A DNA stretch of 64,000 nucleotides, taken from the NCBI GenBank assembly GCA_035548375.1, contig DASZTG010000048.1, positions 1-64,000 of the forward strand, written 5' to 3'. Below the pieces are notes generated by a model. The model worked only from the letters and a program-made list of their open reading frames with translations. It made no database searches and had not been told where the DNA came from. The translations under genes were made by a program, and so were the position numbers. Positions 18,333 to 27,723 of this stretch are shown in pieces. How positions within the stretch are numbered: position 1 is the stretch's first letter; every line of letters begins with the position of its first letter. Origin of the DNA: JACQAP01 sp035548375 (GTDB lineage Bacteria; Pseudomonadota; Gammaproteobacteria; Burkholderiales; JACQAP01).

Positions 18333-18614
18333 CTAGCTGGCGCAGGGTAGCAGATCGATGACCCCGTACATCCCCGCAAGGTTGCGCAGGTTCGGGCCGA
18401 GGTTGGCATAGGCGATGCGCCGCCCGCCATTGCGCGAACGCCTGGTCCATTCCATGAGCAGGCTCAGGGCGGACGAATCCGCGGCAGTGACGCCGGCAAG
18501 ATCGACGATGATGTCGCTTCCTTCCATCGCATCGCCTTCCGCAAGGAGGGCGGCGGCGGTGGCGAACGTCATCGGCCCTTCGACCAGGTACCGGTCGGCC
18601 TTTCTGACGATCAT
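18333..18614 (-). CDS. mlaB: STAS-domain protein MlaB
   Basis: 93 residues, a single STAS domain (DIIVDLAGVTAADSSALSLL, with the conserved DSSALSLLM helix start). MlaB binds the MlaF ATPase and stabilises the MlaFEDB complex on the cytoplasmic face. The start overlaps the mlaC stop (18611-18614). Confidence 0.9.
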   Translation of the reverse strand: MIVRKADRYLVEGPMTFATAAALLAEGDAMEGSDIIVDLAGVTAADSSALSLLMEWTRRSRNGGRRIAYANLGPNLRNLAGMYGVIDLLPCAS

Positions 18615-19261
18615 TTGACGGCCGGCGGCGGGGGCGTCTTGGCGGAATTCTTCTCGACCAGGCTCTTGATCAGCCCGTCGATGCCGCCGTTCTGGATTTC
18701 CTGCGCGAACAGGTTGCGGTAGTTGATGATCAGGCTTGCGCCGGCGACCCGCACGTCATAGACCTTCCAGCCTTCCGGCGTGCTGTTCATGTCGTAGTCG
18801 ACGCCGATGGGCTGGGCGCCGCCGGGCAGCTTGATCAGGGTCTGCACGCTTGCCTCGGTATCGCCGGGCTTCATCTTGAAGGGACGGTACTCGACGGCAA
18901 TTCCGGCGTAGGCGGTGAACGCCGCTGAATACGAGCGCACGAGCAGGGTGCGGAATTCCTTGATCAGCGATTCGCGCTGTGGCGGCGTCGCGTCGCGCCA
19001 GGGACGTCCGACCGCGAGCCGGGTCATGCGCTCGAAATCGAAGTGCGGCGCGACCTTGTCCTCTATCAGCTGGACGATTTTCGACACGTTGCCGGCGCGG
19101 ATGTCCTTGTCGTTGCGCACGACCGTCAGCACTTCCTCGGTGGTCTTGCGCACGAGAACGTCTGGCGGCGAATCCTCCGCCATCGCCGGCAGTGCGAAGG
19201 CCTGTGCCGTCAAAAGCGCCGCGAGCCACCGCCACGTCGTTGCTGCTCCAGATTGCCGCAT
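18611..19261 (-). CDS. mlaC: Periplasmic phospholipid-binding protein MlaC
   Basis: 216 residues. Signal peptide ends near PAMAEDSPP. The MlaC/Ttg2D domain follows, with HFDFERMTRLAVGRPWRDAT and VDYDMNSTPEGWKVYDVRV. It shuttles phospholipid between the outer-membrane MlaA complex and the inner-membrane MlaFEDB. No mlaA gene is next to it. Confidence 0.94.
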   Translation of the reverse strand: MRQSGAATTWRWLAALLTAQAFALPAMAEDSPPDVLVRKTTEEVLTVVRNDKDIRAGNVSKIVQLIEDKVAPHFDFERMTRLAVGRPWRDATPPQRESLIKEFRTLLVRSYSAAFTAYAGIAVEYRPFKMKPGDTEASVQTLIKLPGGAQPIGVDYDMNSTPEGWKVYDVRVAGASLIINYRNLFAQEIQNGGIDGLIKSLVEKNSAKTPPPPAVK

Positions 19262-19280
19262 GGATGCCTTTCCGTGTGAA

Positions 19281-19754
19281 CTACTGTTTTCCAGGATTGT
19301 TCTCCGCCGCCTTGCCGTACAGGAACTGGCCGATCACCTTTTCCAGCACGATCGCGGACTGAGTAACCTTGAGCCTATCCCCGTCCTTCAGGTTCTGGTC
19401 GTCGCCGCCGCCATCCATGCCGACATATTGCTCGCCGAGCAAGCCTGCCGTCAGGATGGATGCCGAAGAGTCTTTCGGAAACGGGTAGCGCTTGTCGATG
19501 CGCAGCGCAACATTCGCGCGGAAGGTATGCGTATCGAGCGAAATACCCTCGACCCGCCCGACCACGACTCCCGCGCTTTTCACCGGCGCGCGTACCTTCA
19601 GTCCGCCGATGTTGTCGAATGCCGCGATCACGCGGTATCCATCCGACTCGCTCACGCTGCTGGCGTTCCCGACCTTGAGCGCCAGCACGAACAGCGCGGC
19701 GACTCCCGCGGTGACGAAAATACCGACCCATAGATCCAGAGTTGTCCGTTGCAT
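19281..19754 (-). CDS. mlaD: MCE-domain protein MlaD
   Basis: 157 residues. One N-terminal membrane anchor (LWVGIFVTAGVAALFVLALKVG) followed by an MCE domain (YRVIAAFDNIGGLKVRAPVK, GVVVGRVEGISLD, LLGEQYVGMDGG). It forms the periplasmic hexameric ring of the Mla transporter. It lies 3 bp downstream of mlaE. Confidence 0.95.
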   Translation of the reverse strand: MQRTTLDLWVGIFVTAGVAALFVLALKVGNASSVSESDGYRVIAAFDNIGGLKVRAPVKSAGVVVGRVEGISLDTHTFRANVALRIDKRYPFPKDSSASILTAGLLGEQYVGMDGGGDDQNLKDGDRLKVTQSAIVLEKVIGQFLYGKAAENNPGKQ

Positions 19755-19757
19755 GAT

Positions 19758-20552
19758 TCAGACTCCCGTAAACATGAAGGCCGTCAGTACGAAGTCGAGG
19801 GCGAGGACGGCAAGCGCCGAGGTCACGACCGTGCGTGTGACGGCATGCGACACGCCTTCCGCGGTTGGCGGCGCGTCATAGCCTTCGAACAGCGCGATCG
19901 CGGTGACGGCCGCGCCGAATACGATGGTCTTGATGACGCCGTTGACGATGTCGTTGCGCAAGTCGACGTTCGATTGCATTTGCGACCAGAACGCACCCGA
20001 ATCCACGCCGATGATGACGACGGTAATCAGATAGCCGCCGAATATCCCCATCACGCTGAAGATCGCGGCCAGCAGCGGCATGGAAAAGAATCCGCCCCAG
20101 AACATCGGGCTGATGACCCGTGCGAACGGGTCCACCGCCATCATCTCCATTGCCGAGAGCTGCTCCGTCGATTTCATGATGCCGAGTTCGGCCGTCATTG
20201 CCGAGCCTGCCCGGCTGGCGAACAACAAGGCCGCGACCACCGGGCCCAGCTCGCGCACGAGCGCCAGCGCAACCAGCGTACCCACCGCTTCTGCGGAGCC
20301 GTAGCGCTTGAGCGTCTCATAGCCCTGCAGGCCGAGGACAAGCCCGACGAACAGCCCGGACACGATGATGATGATGAGCGAGAGGACGCCGGCGAAATGC
20401 AGCTCGTCTATGGTCAGGTGGAAACGGCGGAAGGACATGCCCGATCGCAACATGACGAGGCCCATGAATCGCGTGGCCGCGCCCAGGCGCCAGACGGCAT
20501 TGATGGACCTGCGACCCACCAGCCTGATTCCCGCGGCAAGGGTGTTGACCAT
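19758..20552 (-). CDS. mlaE: Mla permease MlaE
   Basis: 264 residues with the MlaE/YrbE permease domain. Multiple membrane helices, with the conserved AGSAMTAELGIMKSTEQLSA coupling region and MMAVDPFARVISPMFWGGF. Start overlaps the mlaF stop by one base (TGATG). Core channel of the phospholipid transporter maintaining outer-membrane lipid asymmetry. Confidence 0.96.
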   Translation of the reverse strand: MVNTLAAGIRLVGRRSINAVWRLGAATRFMGLVMLRSGMSFRRFHLTIDELHFAGVLSLIIIIVSGLFVGLVLGLQGYETLKRYGSAEAVGTLVALALVRELGPVVAALLFASRAGSAMTAELGIMKSTEQLSAMEMMAVDPFARVISPMFWGGFFSMPLLAAIFSVMGIFGGYLITVVIIGVDSGAFWSQMQSNVDLRNDIVNGVIKTIVFGAAVTAIALFEGYDAPPTAEGVSHAVTRTVVTSALAVLALDFVLTAFMFTGV

Positions 20553-21409
20553 CAGCGCCCGAGTCCGAGGTCTTCGCCATAGGAAGGCGAGCTGTAGTGA
20601 AACGGCACCGGGCCATCGCCTTCGCCGTGCACGAATTGATGCACGAACGGCACCGTCGAGTCGGCGACTTCCTTCGGAGTCCCTTGCGCGACCACCTTCC
20701 CTTCGGAAAGAAAATACACGTGATCGACGATCTTCAGCGATTCCTGGACGTCATGCGTCACGACGATGGAAGTCGCGCCGAGCGCGTCGTTCAACCGGCG
20801 AATGAGGTTGCCGATGATGCCCACCGAAATGGGGTCGAGGCCGGTGAAGGGTTCGTCGTACATGATGAGGGCAGGATCGAGGGCGATGGCTCGCGCCAGG
20901 GCGACCCGTCGTGCCATTCCGCCAGAAAGCTCGGCGGGCTTGAGGGCGTGCGCACCGCGCAGCCCGACCGCATGCAGTTTCATCAGCACCAGGTCCCGGA
21001 CCATCGATTCCGGCAGGTCGGTGTGCTCCCGCATGGGAAAGGCAACGTTGTCGAAGACGCTCAGGTCGGTGAACAAGGCGCCGAACTGGAACAGCATGCC
21101 CATCCTGCGGCGCAGCGCATAGAGCTCATCGTGCGCCAGCGCATGCACGGCCTTCGATTCGATCCGGACTTCGCCGCCGGAGGGCTTCAATTGCCCGCCG
21201 ATCAACCGCAGTATCGTCGTCTTGCCCGTTCCGCTGCCGCCCATGATCGCGATGACTTTTCCGCGCGGGAAGGCCATGTCGACGCCACGCAGGATGGGAC
21301 GCCGGTCGTAGGAAAAATCGACACGCGAAAATTCAACGAAATTGTCGGTGGACACGTAAGAGTCGACTGGTGAAAACTGGGCCGCATTGTATCGGAGTGT
21401 GGCATCCAT
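20552..21409 (-). CDS. mlaF: Mla ATP-binding protein MlaF
   Basis: 285 residues from the ATG at 21409. Walker A MGGSGTGKTTIL, signature LSGGMARRVALAR and Walker B LIMYDEPFTGLDP are intact. The N-terminal about 25 residues before VEFSRVDFSYD vary, so a GTG nearer the domain (at VSTDNF) is possible. A GGAG sits 11 bp before the chosen ATG. First gene of the long minus-strand run that ends with tatC. Confidence 0.94.
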   Translation of the reverse strand: MDATLRYNAAQFSPVDSYVSTDNFVEFSRVDFSYDRRPILRGVDMAFPRGKVIAIMGGSGTGKTTILRLIGGQLKPSGGEVRIESKAVHALAHDELYALRRRMGMLFQFGALFTDLSVFDNVAFPMREHTDLPESMVRDLVLMKLHAVGLRGAHALKPAELSGGMARRVALARAIALDPALIMYDEPFTGLDPISVGIIGNLIRRLNDALGATSIVVTHDVQESLKIVDHVYFLSEGKVVAQGTPKEVADSTVPFVHQFVHGEGDGPVPFHYSSPSYGEDLGLGR

Positions 21410-21578
21410 CGGCGTGCCGGCTCCGTGGCGTGTTCGACTTCCTCCATGCCGCGCGAGTTGCAGGCGATCCCATTTCGATCGCTGCGAGGCGCGCCCGCGC
21501 GAGGGCACGTAAGTCTATGAACAATCAAGCCCTTATGGCACAATGATTATCGATTGCACAGGGGCGGGAATTGATCGC

Positions 21579-23021
21579 ATGGACACCAAGGGGGCTGTTA
21601 AGCCAGAACTGCTGATCGTCGATGACGATCCGCTCATCATCGACACGCTGAGTTACGTGCTGGGCAAGGACTATAGCGTGCGTGCCGCGAGCTCGCGATC
21701 GCAAGTAAAAAGCCTGCTGCGCCAGCTGGACGCACCGCCGGAACTCGCACTGGTGGACCTGGGCCTGCCGCCGACGCCGCATCGTCCGGACGAGGGATTC
21801 CACCTGATCACGGACCTGCTCGCGTACTCTCCTTCCATCAAGATCCTCGTGCTGTCGGGCCAGAGCGACGAGGCGAATGCGCGCTACGCGCGAACGCTGG
21901 GCGCGGTGGAGTTCGTTTCCAAGCCCTGCGAACCCGATGTCCTCAAGACATTGCTGGCCAAGGCCCGGCGCATGGCCGAGGTCGAGCAGTCGTCCGCCAA
22001 GACGGACACCGGCATCGTCGGCGCGGGCCATGCGATCACCAAGCTGCACCAGCAGATCGCCCAATACGCGACCGCACCCTTTCCGGTGCTCATCGAGGGC
22101 GAATCTGGCAGCGGCAAGGAGCTGGTGGCGCAGTCCCTGCACAAGCAAGGCCCTCGCGCCGGCAAGCCCTACCTCGCGCTGAACTGCGCGGCCATTTCGC
22201 CCTCGCTGGTCGAGCCGACGCTGTTTGGCTACGTAAAGGGGGCGTTTACGGGTGCTACGTCCTCGCGCTCCGGATATTTCGAGGACGCCCATGAAGGCAC
22301 GTTGTTCCTCGATGAAATCGGGGAATTGCCGCTTGAGCTGCAGGCGAAACTGCTGCGGGTCCTGGAGAACGGCGAATACCAGCGCGTCGGCGAAACGCAG
22401 AGCCGCGTATCCAACGCCCGCGTCATCGCGGCGACCAACCGCGACCTGCGGCAGGAAGTCCGGTCCGGGCGCTTCCGTGCCGACCTCTACCACCGGTTGT
22501 CGGTGTTTTCGGTCGCCGTTCCCTCGCTGCGCGAGCTCGGCGAAGACAAGTCCAGGCTGCTTGATCACTTCGCTTCGCTCTATGCCCGCCAAAGCAATGC
22601 CCAGCCCTTCAAGCTCGACGCAAAATCGCGCGAACTCTGGATGCAGTACGGATTTCCCGGCAATGTGCGCGAGTTGCGCAACATCGTCATCAGGCTGAGT
22701 ACCAAATTCCCCGGCCAGACCATCAACAGCGAGCAACTGCTGGCGGAGTTCGACTGGGAAGAGCCCCTGGCGACACAGGCGGGCGAGGCACATGCGACCG
22801 ACTTCAAGTCGTCGATGGAAGCGGCGCGCAAGCACCTGCAGACGAAGAAGGGCTTCCTGCTCGATGAAGCCCTGCGGGACCTGGAAAGGAGCTACGTCGA
22901 AGCCGCGCTGGACATCACGCACGGGAACCTGAGCCAGGCCGCCAAATTGCTCGGCATCCACCGCACCACGCTATATAGCCGGATGCAGAATTACGCGCCG
23001 GGAACGGAGGAGGGCAGCTGA
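21579..23021 (+). CDS. NtrC-family sigma-54 response regulator, PrsR-like
   Basis: 480 residues from the ATG at 21579, preceded by GGGGCGGGA. An ATG at 21543 would add 12 residues. Receiver domain (LLIVDDDPLIID, phospho-Asp60 in VDLGLP), AAA+ domain with Walker A GESGSGKE and an intact GAFTGA loop at 221-226 that contacts sigma-54, and a C-terminal Fis-type helix-turn-helix (GNLSQAAKLLGIHRTTLYSR). Resembles the PrsR regulators of the PEP-CTERM system, but no exosortase is here. Overlaps the next gene by one base. Likely activator of the pilin promoter at 37666. Confidence 0.88.
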   Translation: MDTKGAVKPELLIVDDDPLIIDTLSYVLGKDYSVRAASSRSQVKSLLRQLDAPPELALVDLGLPPTPHRPDEGFHLITDLLAYSPSIKILVLSGQSDEANARYARTLGAVEFVSKPCEPDVLKTLLAKARRMAEVEQSSAKTDTGIVGAGHAITKLHQQIAQYATAPFPVLIEGESGSGKELVAQSLHKQGPRAGKPYLALNCAAISPSLVEPTLFGYVKGAFTGATSSRSGYFEDAHEGTLFLDEIGELPLELQAKLLRVLENGEYQRVGETQSRVSNARVIAATNRDLRQEVRSGRFRADLYHRLSVFSVAVPSLRELGEDKSRLLDHFASLYARQSNAQPFKLDAKSRELWMQYGFPGNVRELRNIVIRLSTKFPGQTINSEQLLAEFDWEEPLATQAGEAHATDFKSSMEAARKHLQTKKGFLLDEALRDLERSYVEAALDITHGNLSQAAKLLGIHRTTLYSRMQNYAPGTEEGS

Positions 23022-24418
23022 TGTATTACGAATTTTTCGGCCTCAGCCATGCGCCTTTCAAGATCACCCCCGACACCGACGTGTTTTTCGAGGGCGGCAA
23101 CCGCGGTGCCATTCTCGAGGCGCTGATTTACGCCATCACTCACGGCGAAGGCATCATCAAGGTCACCGGCGAGGTCGGCAGCGGCAAAACCATGCTCTGC
23201 CGGGTGTTGCAGACCCGGTTGCCGGCCAACATCGAAACGGTCTACCTCGCCAATCCCAGCGTTTCGCCGGACGAGATCCTCCATGCGATCGCCTTTGAGA
23301 TGCAGTTGCGCGTGCCGCGAGACGCCAGCAGGCTCGAAGTCATGCACGCTTTGAACGAATACCTGGTCGAGCGCCACAGCCAGCAGCGACAGGTGGTGCT
23401 CTTCGTCGAGGAATCGCAGGGCATGCCGATTTCCACGCTGGAAGAAATCCGCCTGCTGTCGAACCTCGAGACCCGGCATCACAAGCTTTTGCAGATCGTG
23501 CTTTTCGGGCAACCCGAACTTGACGACAACCTTCGCCAGCAGAACATCCGGCAACTCCGGGAGCGCATCACACACAGCTTCCACCTGCTGCCGCTGGATG
23601 CGGAGGATGCCAGGGCCTATCTGAATTTTCGCCTGCAAGCAGCCGGATATCGCGGCCCGGACTTGTTCAACAGGAGAGTAACTGCTTACATGTCGCGGGC
23701 TTGCAACGGGCTGACGCGACGCCTGAATCTGGTTGCGGACAAGGCCTTGCTGGCGGCTTTCGCGGAAGGCACCCATAACGTAAGCCTCGAGCACGTCAAG
23801 GCAGCGGTGCGGGATAGTGAATTCAGCAGCGTCGAGGTCGCCAGCAACGGTCGCCCGATAACCTACGCGGTGGCGGGGCTAGCGCTGGGCGGCATATTGG
23901 GTGTCGGAGCATTTGCCCTCTATCAGGCGTTCAATTCCGCCAAGGACGCGCCGATACCTGCTGCAGCGAGCAGCGCGACGCCGGCGGCCGTCGAAACGAC
24001 TCCACCAGTAGCGGCCAGTGCGCCGGTGGTGGCTGCGGCGGCCGTACCGGCGGTGGAGCCTCCACCGGCGGTGGCGGCAAGCGCCGACATACTGGAACAG
24101 CGCTTGCTGGCAATGGACCAGTGGCTGGGCGAGCAGAAGGCGACGAGTTTCAGCATTCAATTGCTGGGATCGGACGATCCAGAACTCCTGAGAGAATATT
24201 TCAAAACAATCGCTAAATATCTTGAAATTGAAAAGGTTTATGTGTACCGTACCACTGCGAACCGGCACCCCTCCATGACTGTTTTATATGGCACCTTCGC
24301 AACCCGGGATGAGGTGACGCGGACGCTGCAGAATCTGCCGGATGAATTGAAATTCAACCGGCCCTATTACCGGACTATTCAGGGCATTCGCGCTGAAATC
24401 GCCCGTCAAAGGTCATAA
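23021..24418 (+). CDS. MshM/ExeA-like AAA ATPase with C-terminal SPOR domain
   Basis: 465 residues. MYYEFFGLSHAPFKITPDTD and Walker A GEVGSGKT (50-57) are typical of ExeA/MshM ATPases. The Walker B strand reads VVLFVEESQ, not the usual acidic DEAQ. A membrane segment follows (about 281-303), then an Ala/Pro/Val-rich linker and, from about residue 376, a SPOR-type domain (FSIQLLGS, VLYGTFATRDEVTRTLQNLP). SPOR domains bind denuded glycan strands of peptidoglycan. The architecture recalls E. coli DamX. Position before mshL supports a pilus role. Confidence 0.82.
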   Translation: MYYEFFGLSHAPFKITPDTDVFFEGGNRGAILEALIYAITHGEGIIKVTGEVGSGKTMLCRVLQTRLPANIETVYLANPSVSPDEILHAIAFEMQLRVPRDASRLEVMHALNEYLVERHSQQRQVVLFVEESQGMPISTLEEIRLLSNLETRHHKLLQIVLFGQPELDDNLRQQNIRQLRERITHSFHLLPLDAEDARAYLNFRLQAAGYRGPDLFNRRVTAYMSRACNGLTRRLNLVADKALLAAFAEGTHNVSLEHVKAAVRDSEFSSVEVASNGRPITYAVAGLALGGILGVGAFALYQAFNSAKDAPIPAAASSATPAAVETTPPVAASAPVVAAAAVPAVEPPPAVAASADILEQRLLAMDQWLGEQKATSFSIQLLGSDDPELLREYFKTIAKYLEIEKVYVYRTTANRHPSMTVLYGTFATRDEVTRTLQNLPDELKFNRPYYRTIQGIRAEIARQRS

Positions 24419-24493
24419 AGTCAAAGAATTGAATGCGTCCGCGTCGGGCGGATGTACCTGGTGAGTACAAAAACTTTTTGACGGGTTCGAGCA

Positions 24494-26344
24494 ATGATCA
24501 TCAAGGGGGGTAAGACTGCTGCGCTGGCGGACGCCACGATGGGTGGCATGGAGCCTCCTGCCGTCGAGCGTCACCTGTTGCCGGTCCGCGTTCTGGCGAT
24601 CGCCCTCGCCGCCATCGTTCTCGTTACGAACGGCTGTGCCACTTACAAGCCGACGGTGCCTCCTTCGAAAGGGCACATCAACGCCGACCAGTTCCCCGAC
24701 AAATCGGCGGACGACAAGATTCTCCCGCCGGTCACGACGAGCAATTACGTTCCCCCGCCCAAGCCGCAGGTGAAGGCGCCGACGTACAGCGTCGTGGTCA
24801 ACGAAGTCCCGGTGAAGGAACTCCTGTTCGCGCTCTCGCGCGACACGCGGCAGAACATCGACGTCCATCCGTCGATCCAGGGCCTGGTGTCGTTGAACGC
24901 GATAGACGAAACGCTGCCCGCGATCCTCGAACGCATCGCGCAACAAGTGAACATCCGCTACAAGACCGAAGGCAAGACCATCGTCGTGCTGCCGGACCTG
25001 CCCTATTTCCGGACCTACAAGGTCAATTACGTCAACATGAGCCGGGACACCGCCTCCAGCATAGGCGTAAGCGGCGAAATCACCGGCACCGTCGTCGCCG
25101 CGACGGGCCAGCAATCCGGTTCGCAGTCGTCGGGAAATACCTCGAATACGAAAGTCGACAGCAAGGCAACGAACAATTTCTGGGACATCCTGCGGCAGAA
25201 CATCGAATCCATCCTCGCCGCCAGCAAGGCGGTCGCCCAGTCCGCGGACCAGCGCGCGGCACGCGGGGAATCCGAGCGCGCCGCCCGCGAGGAAAGGATT
25301 GCGCAGGCCGAGGCAGTTTCGCGCGCCGGCAGCAACGCTGCTTCGCTGTTCTCGGCCGCTTTCGGCCCGGCGTCCACGACGCCAACGGACGCCAAGAACG
25401 AAATCGTCGTCAATCCCGTCACCGGCACGATCTCCGTTCTGGGAACGGAGAAGCAACAGATCCTGGTCCAGCAATATCTCGACAGCGTAACGGCATCTTC
25501 GCAGCGCCAGGTGCTGATCGAGGCCACGATCGCCGAAGTCACGCTGTCGAACAATTACCAGGCGGGCGTCGACTGGTCGCGCTTCACCCGTGCGGCGGGG
25601 GACGGATTCAAATTCCAGCAATCGCTGATCGGCACCAACCTCGCGGCGCCGCCCGTGGTCGCGCTCAGCTACGCCAATCAGCCTGGCTCCAACCCGAGTT
25701 TCTCGGCGATGCTCAAGCTGCTTGAGCAGTTTGGCAACACACGCGTGCTTTCCAGCCCGAAATTGATGGCCATCAACAACCAGACCGCGCTGCTGAAGGT
25801 GGTCGACAACCTCGTTTACTTCGCCGTCGAAGCGCAAACGCAAACCAGCGCAAACGTGGCGGCAATAACGACTTTCACTTCCACCGCCAAGACCGTGCCG
25901 GTCGGCCTCGTCATGAGCGTCACGCCGCAGATTGGGGACTCCGGTTCGGTTTCGCTCACGGTTCGCCCGACCATTTCGCGGCGCTTGCGGGACGTCCTCG
26001 ATCCGAACCCGGACCTTGCGAGGGCGAACGTCCAGAACCTCGTGCCCGAAATACAGGTACGCGAGATGGAATCAGTCCTGCAGGTGTACAGCGGCAATAC
26101 CATCGTCCTGGGTGGCCTCATGCAGGACAACGTGAGCCGCAATCGCGATGCTCTGCCCGGCGTCGGGAAATTGCCGTCCCCGATCGGTGACGTATTCAGT
26201 TACCGAGACGAGCAGGTATCGAAGACGGAATTGATCATTTTCATCAAGCCCACGGTGATCAGCAATCCGTCCCTCGACAGCGATGAGCTGAAGTCATTCC
26301 GTCGCTTCCTGCCTGTGGTCGATCCGACGGGCAAGAATCCATGA
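24494..26344 (+). CDS. mshL: MSHA-type pilus secretin MshL
   Basis: 616 residues. Lipoprotein signal with Cys48 (VTNGCATY). ATGs at 24539 or 24548 would give a more usual leader with the Cys near residue 30. An N-domain (VVVNEVPVKELLFALSRDTR) and a low-complexity middle (about 210-290) precede the secretin core, with VLIEATIAEVTLSNNYQAG, VLSSPKLMAINNQTALLKV and the C-terminal IVLGGLMQD. It forms the outer-membrane channel for the pilus. Its stop overlaps the next start (ATGA). Confidence 0.85.
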   Translation: MIIKGGKTAALADATMGGMEPPAVERHLLPVRVLAIALAAIVLVTNGCATYKPTVPPSKGHINADQFPDKSADDKILPPVTTSNYVPPPKPQVKAPTYSVVVNEVPVKELLFALSRDTRQNIDVHPSIQGLVSLNAIDETLPAILERIAQQVNIRYKTEGKTIVVLPDLPYFRTYKVNYVNMSRDTASSIGVSGEITGTVVAATGQQSGSQSSGNTSNTKVDSKATNNFWDILRQNIESILAASKAVAQSADQRAARGESERAAREERIAQAEAVSRAGSNAASLFSAAFGPASTTPTDAKNEIVVNPVTGTISVLGTEKQQILVQQYLDSVTASSQRQVLIEATIAEVTLSNNYQAGVDWSRFTRAAGDGFKFQQSLIGTNLAAPPVVALSYANQPGSNPSFSAMLKLLEQFGNTRVLSSPKLMAINNQTALLKVVDNLVYFAVEAQTQTSANVAAITTFTSTAKTVPVGLVMSVTPQIGDSGSVSLTVRPTISRRLRDVLDPNPDLARANVQNLVPEIQVREMESVLQVYSGNTIVLGGLMQDNVSRNRDALPGVGKLPSPIGDVFSYRDEQVSKTELIIFIKPTVISNPSLDSDELKSFRRFLPVVDPTGKNP

Positions 26345-27714
26345 GCCTGTTGCTCCAGGCCCTGCAGAAGGCGGCGAAAAGCCGCGAGGAAGGCGAGGTC
26401 GATCTTTCCGCCGACGCACTGGCAATGGCGGACGAGCTGGCGCTCGAGTCGCCAATCCCGCCGGCGCGCGCGATCCCGGAACCGACATCCACGCCGCCGG
26501 CAGGTTCGGCGAAGGCGGCCGCCGTCGTTCAGGCCGGAAGCATTCCGGCATTCAGTCCGATGGACTACGCGCGCGAACACTACATGCTGACGTTCATCGG
26601 CGGCGCGTTCCTGGTTGCGCTGGCGTACGGTGCGTACGTGTATATCCAGATCAACCGGCCGTTCCACAGCAGCGCACCTCCGGCGTCTCCCGTTGCCGTG
26701 GCGCCCCATCCCCCGACCCCACCGGCCGCGAACCAGGCGACGCCGGCCAGCGCGAAGATCAGCGGGTTGCCTGGCACGACCGCGGCGAGCGCCGTCCCGG
26801 AAAATGCCGCGGCAGCGGCCAGCGCGCCAGCGCCGGCGGTCGTTCCCGCCACTGCGACGGCAATGAAATCCACGGCGGAAAATACCGAGGCAATGCCGGC
26901 AAGGAGCGCAATCGAAGAACCGATGCGCAAGCCGCGAAATGCCAGGGATAGCACCGCACCGAGAGTTGTGCGAGCCCAGGCTGAGAAACGGAATCGCGCA
27001 GGTGATGCGCCCCCGCTCGTAGATGCCAGCGATTCCATCGAAACGGTCGTCGTGCCGTCATCGCACGCCAAGGCGACCTCGGAGAGCAAGCCGGCAAAGG
27101 ATATTGCCGTGCGTCGCGATGTCAACGGCGAGCTGCCGGTCAGCCCGACGTTGACCCAGGCGTACGAAGCCCTGCAAGGCGGAGACAGGGCCAAGGCAAA
27201 AGGATTGTATGAGCAGGTCCTTCGGGCGGATCCGAAGAACATGGACGCCTTGCTGGGAATGGCGTCAATTGCCCTGAACGATGGCCGCGTGGAAGACGCG
27301 GGACGCTACTACCAGCAAGCGCTGGAACTGGACCCGCGCAATCCCTACGCGCAGGCAGGCCTCATTTCCATCGTCGGCGGCGCGGATCTGCAGGCAAGCG
27401 AATCGCGCCTGAAGCAGCTGATCGCCCGCGATCCGTCGGCATACCTGTATTTTTCGCTCGGCAACCTTTACGCCGAGCAAGCCCAATGGCCGGCCGCGCA
27501 GCAGGCCTACTACCAGGCGTTCCAGATGCAACCCGACAATCCCGACTACGCCTTCAACCTGGCGATCGGCCTGGAGCACCTCGGTCAAAGACGGATCGCG
27601 CTGGACTACTATCGCAAGGCCCTGGACCTGTCGTTCAAGAAGGGCCATGCCAATTTCGACCAAAGTCTCGTCATCCAGCGCGTAGGCCAGCTTTCCACCC
27701 GCGTCGAGCAGTGA
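26341..27714 (+). CDS. mshN: MshN-like TPR pilus assembly protein
   Basis: 457 residues. Short cytoplasmic part (MSLLLQALQKAAKSREEGEV), one membrane segment (about 82-103), a long Ala/Pro/Thr-rich periplasmic stretch, and C-terminal tetratricopeptide repeats from about residue 265 (TQAYEALQGGDRAKAKGLYE, then AGRYYQQALELDPRNPYAQ). This matches MshN of MSHA operons, thought to scaffold the secretin. The start overlaps mshL by four bases. Confidence 0.75.
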   Translation: MSLLLQALQKAAKSREEGEVDLSADALAMADELALESPIPPARAIPEPTSTPPAGSAKAAAVVQAGSIPAFSPMDYAREHYMLTFIGGAFLVALAYGAYVYIQINRPFHSSAPPASPVAVAPHPPTPPAANQATPASAKISGLPGTTAASAVPENAAAAASAPAPAVVPATATAMKSTAENTEAMPARSAIEEPMRKPRNARDSTAPRVVRAQAEKRNRAGDAPPLVDASDSIETVVVPSSHAKATSESKPAKDIAVRRDVNGELPVSPTLTQAYEALQGGDRAKAKGLYEQVLRADPKNMDALLGMASIALNDGRVEDAGRYYQQALELDPRNPYAQAGLISIVGGADLQASESRLKQLIARDPSAYLYFSLGNLYAEQAQWPAAQQAYYQAFQMQPDNPDYAFNLAIGLEHLGQRRIALDYYRKALDLSFKKGHANFDQSLVIQRVGQLSTRVEQ

Positions 27715-27723
27715 GCCAGCCAG

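Noticed and set aside
21536..21552. Sigma-54 promoter upstream of the regulator
   Set aside because: TGGCAC is a perfect -24, but the -12 position (21549-21550) reads AT, not GC.
21525..22961. 478-residue open frame antisense to the NtrC-type regulator
   Set aside because: No motif, and the sense strand has full receiver, AAA+ and HTH domains.
24413..25843. 476-residue open frame antisense to mshL
   Set aside because: Shadow of a high-GC gene; no signature.
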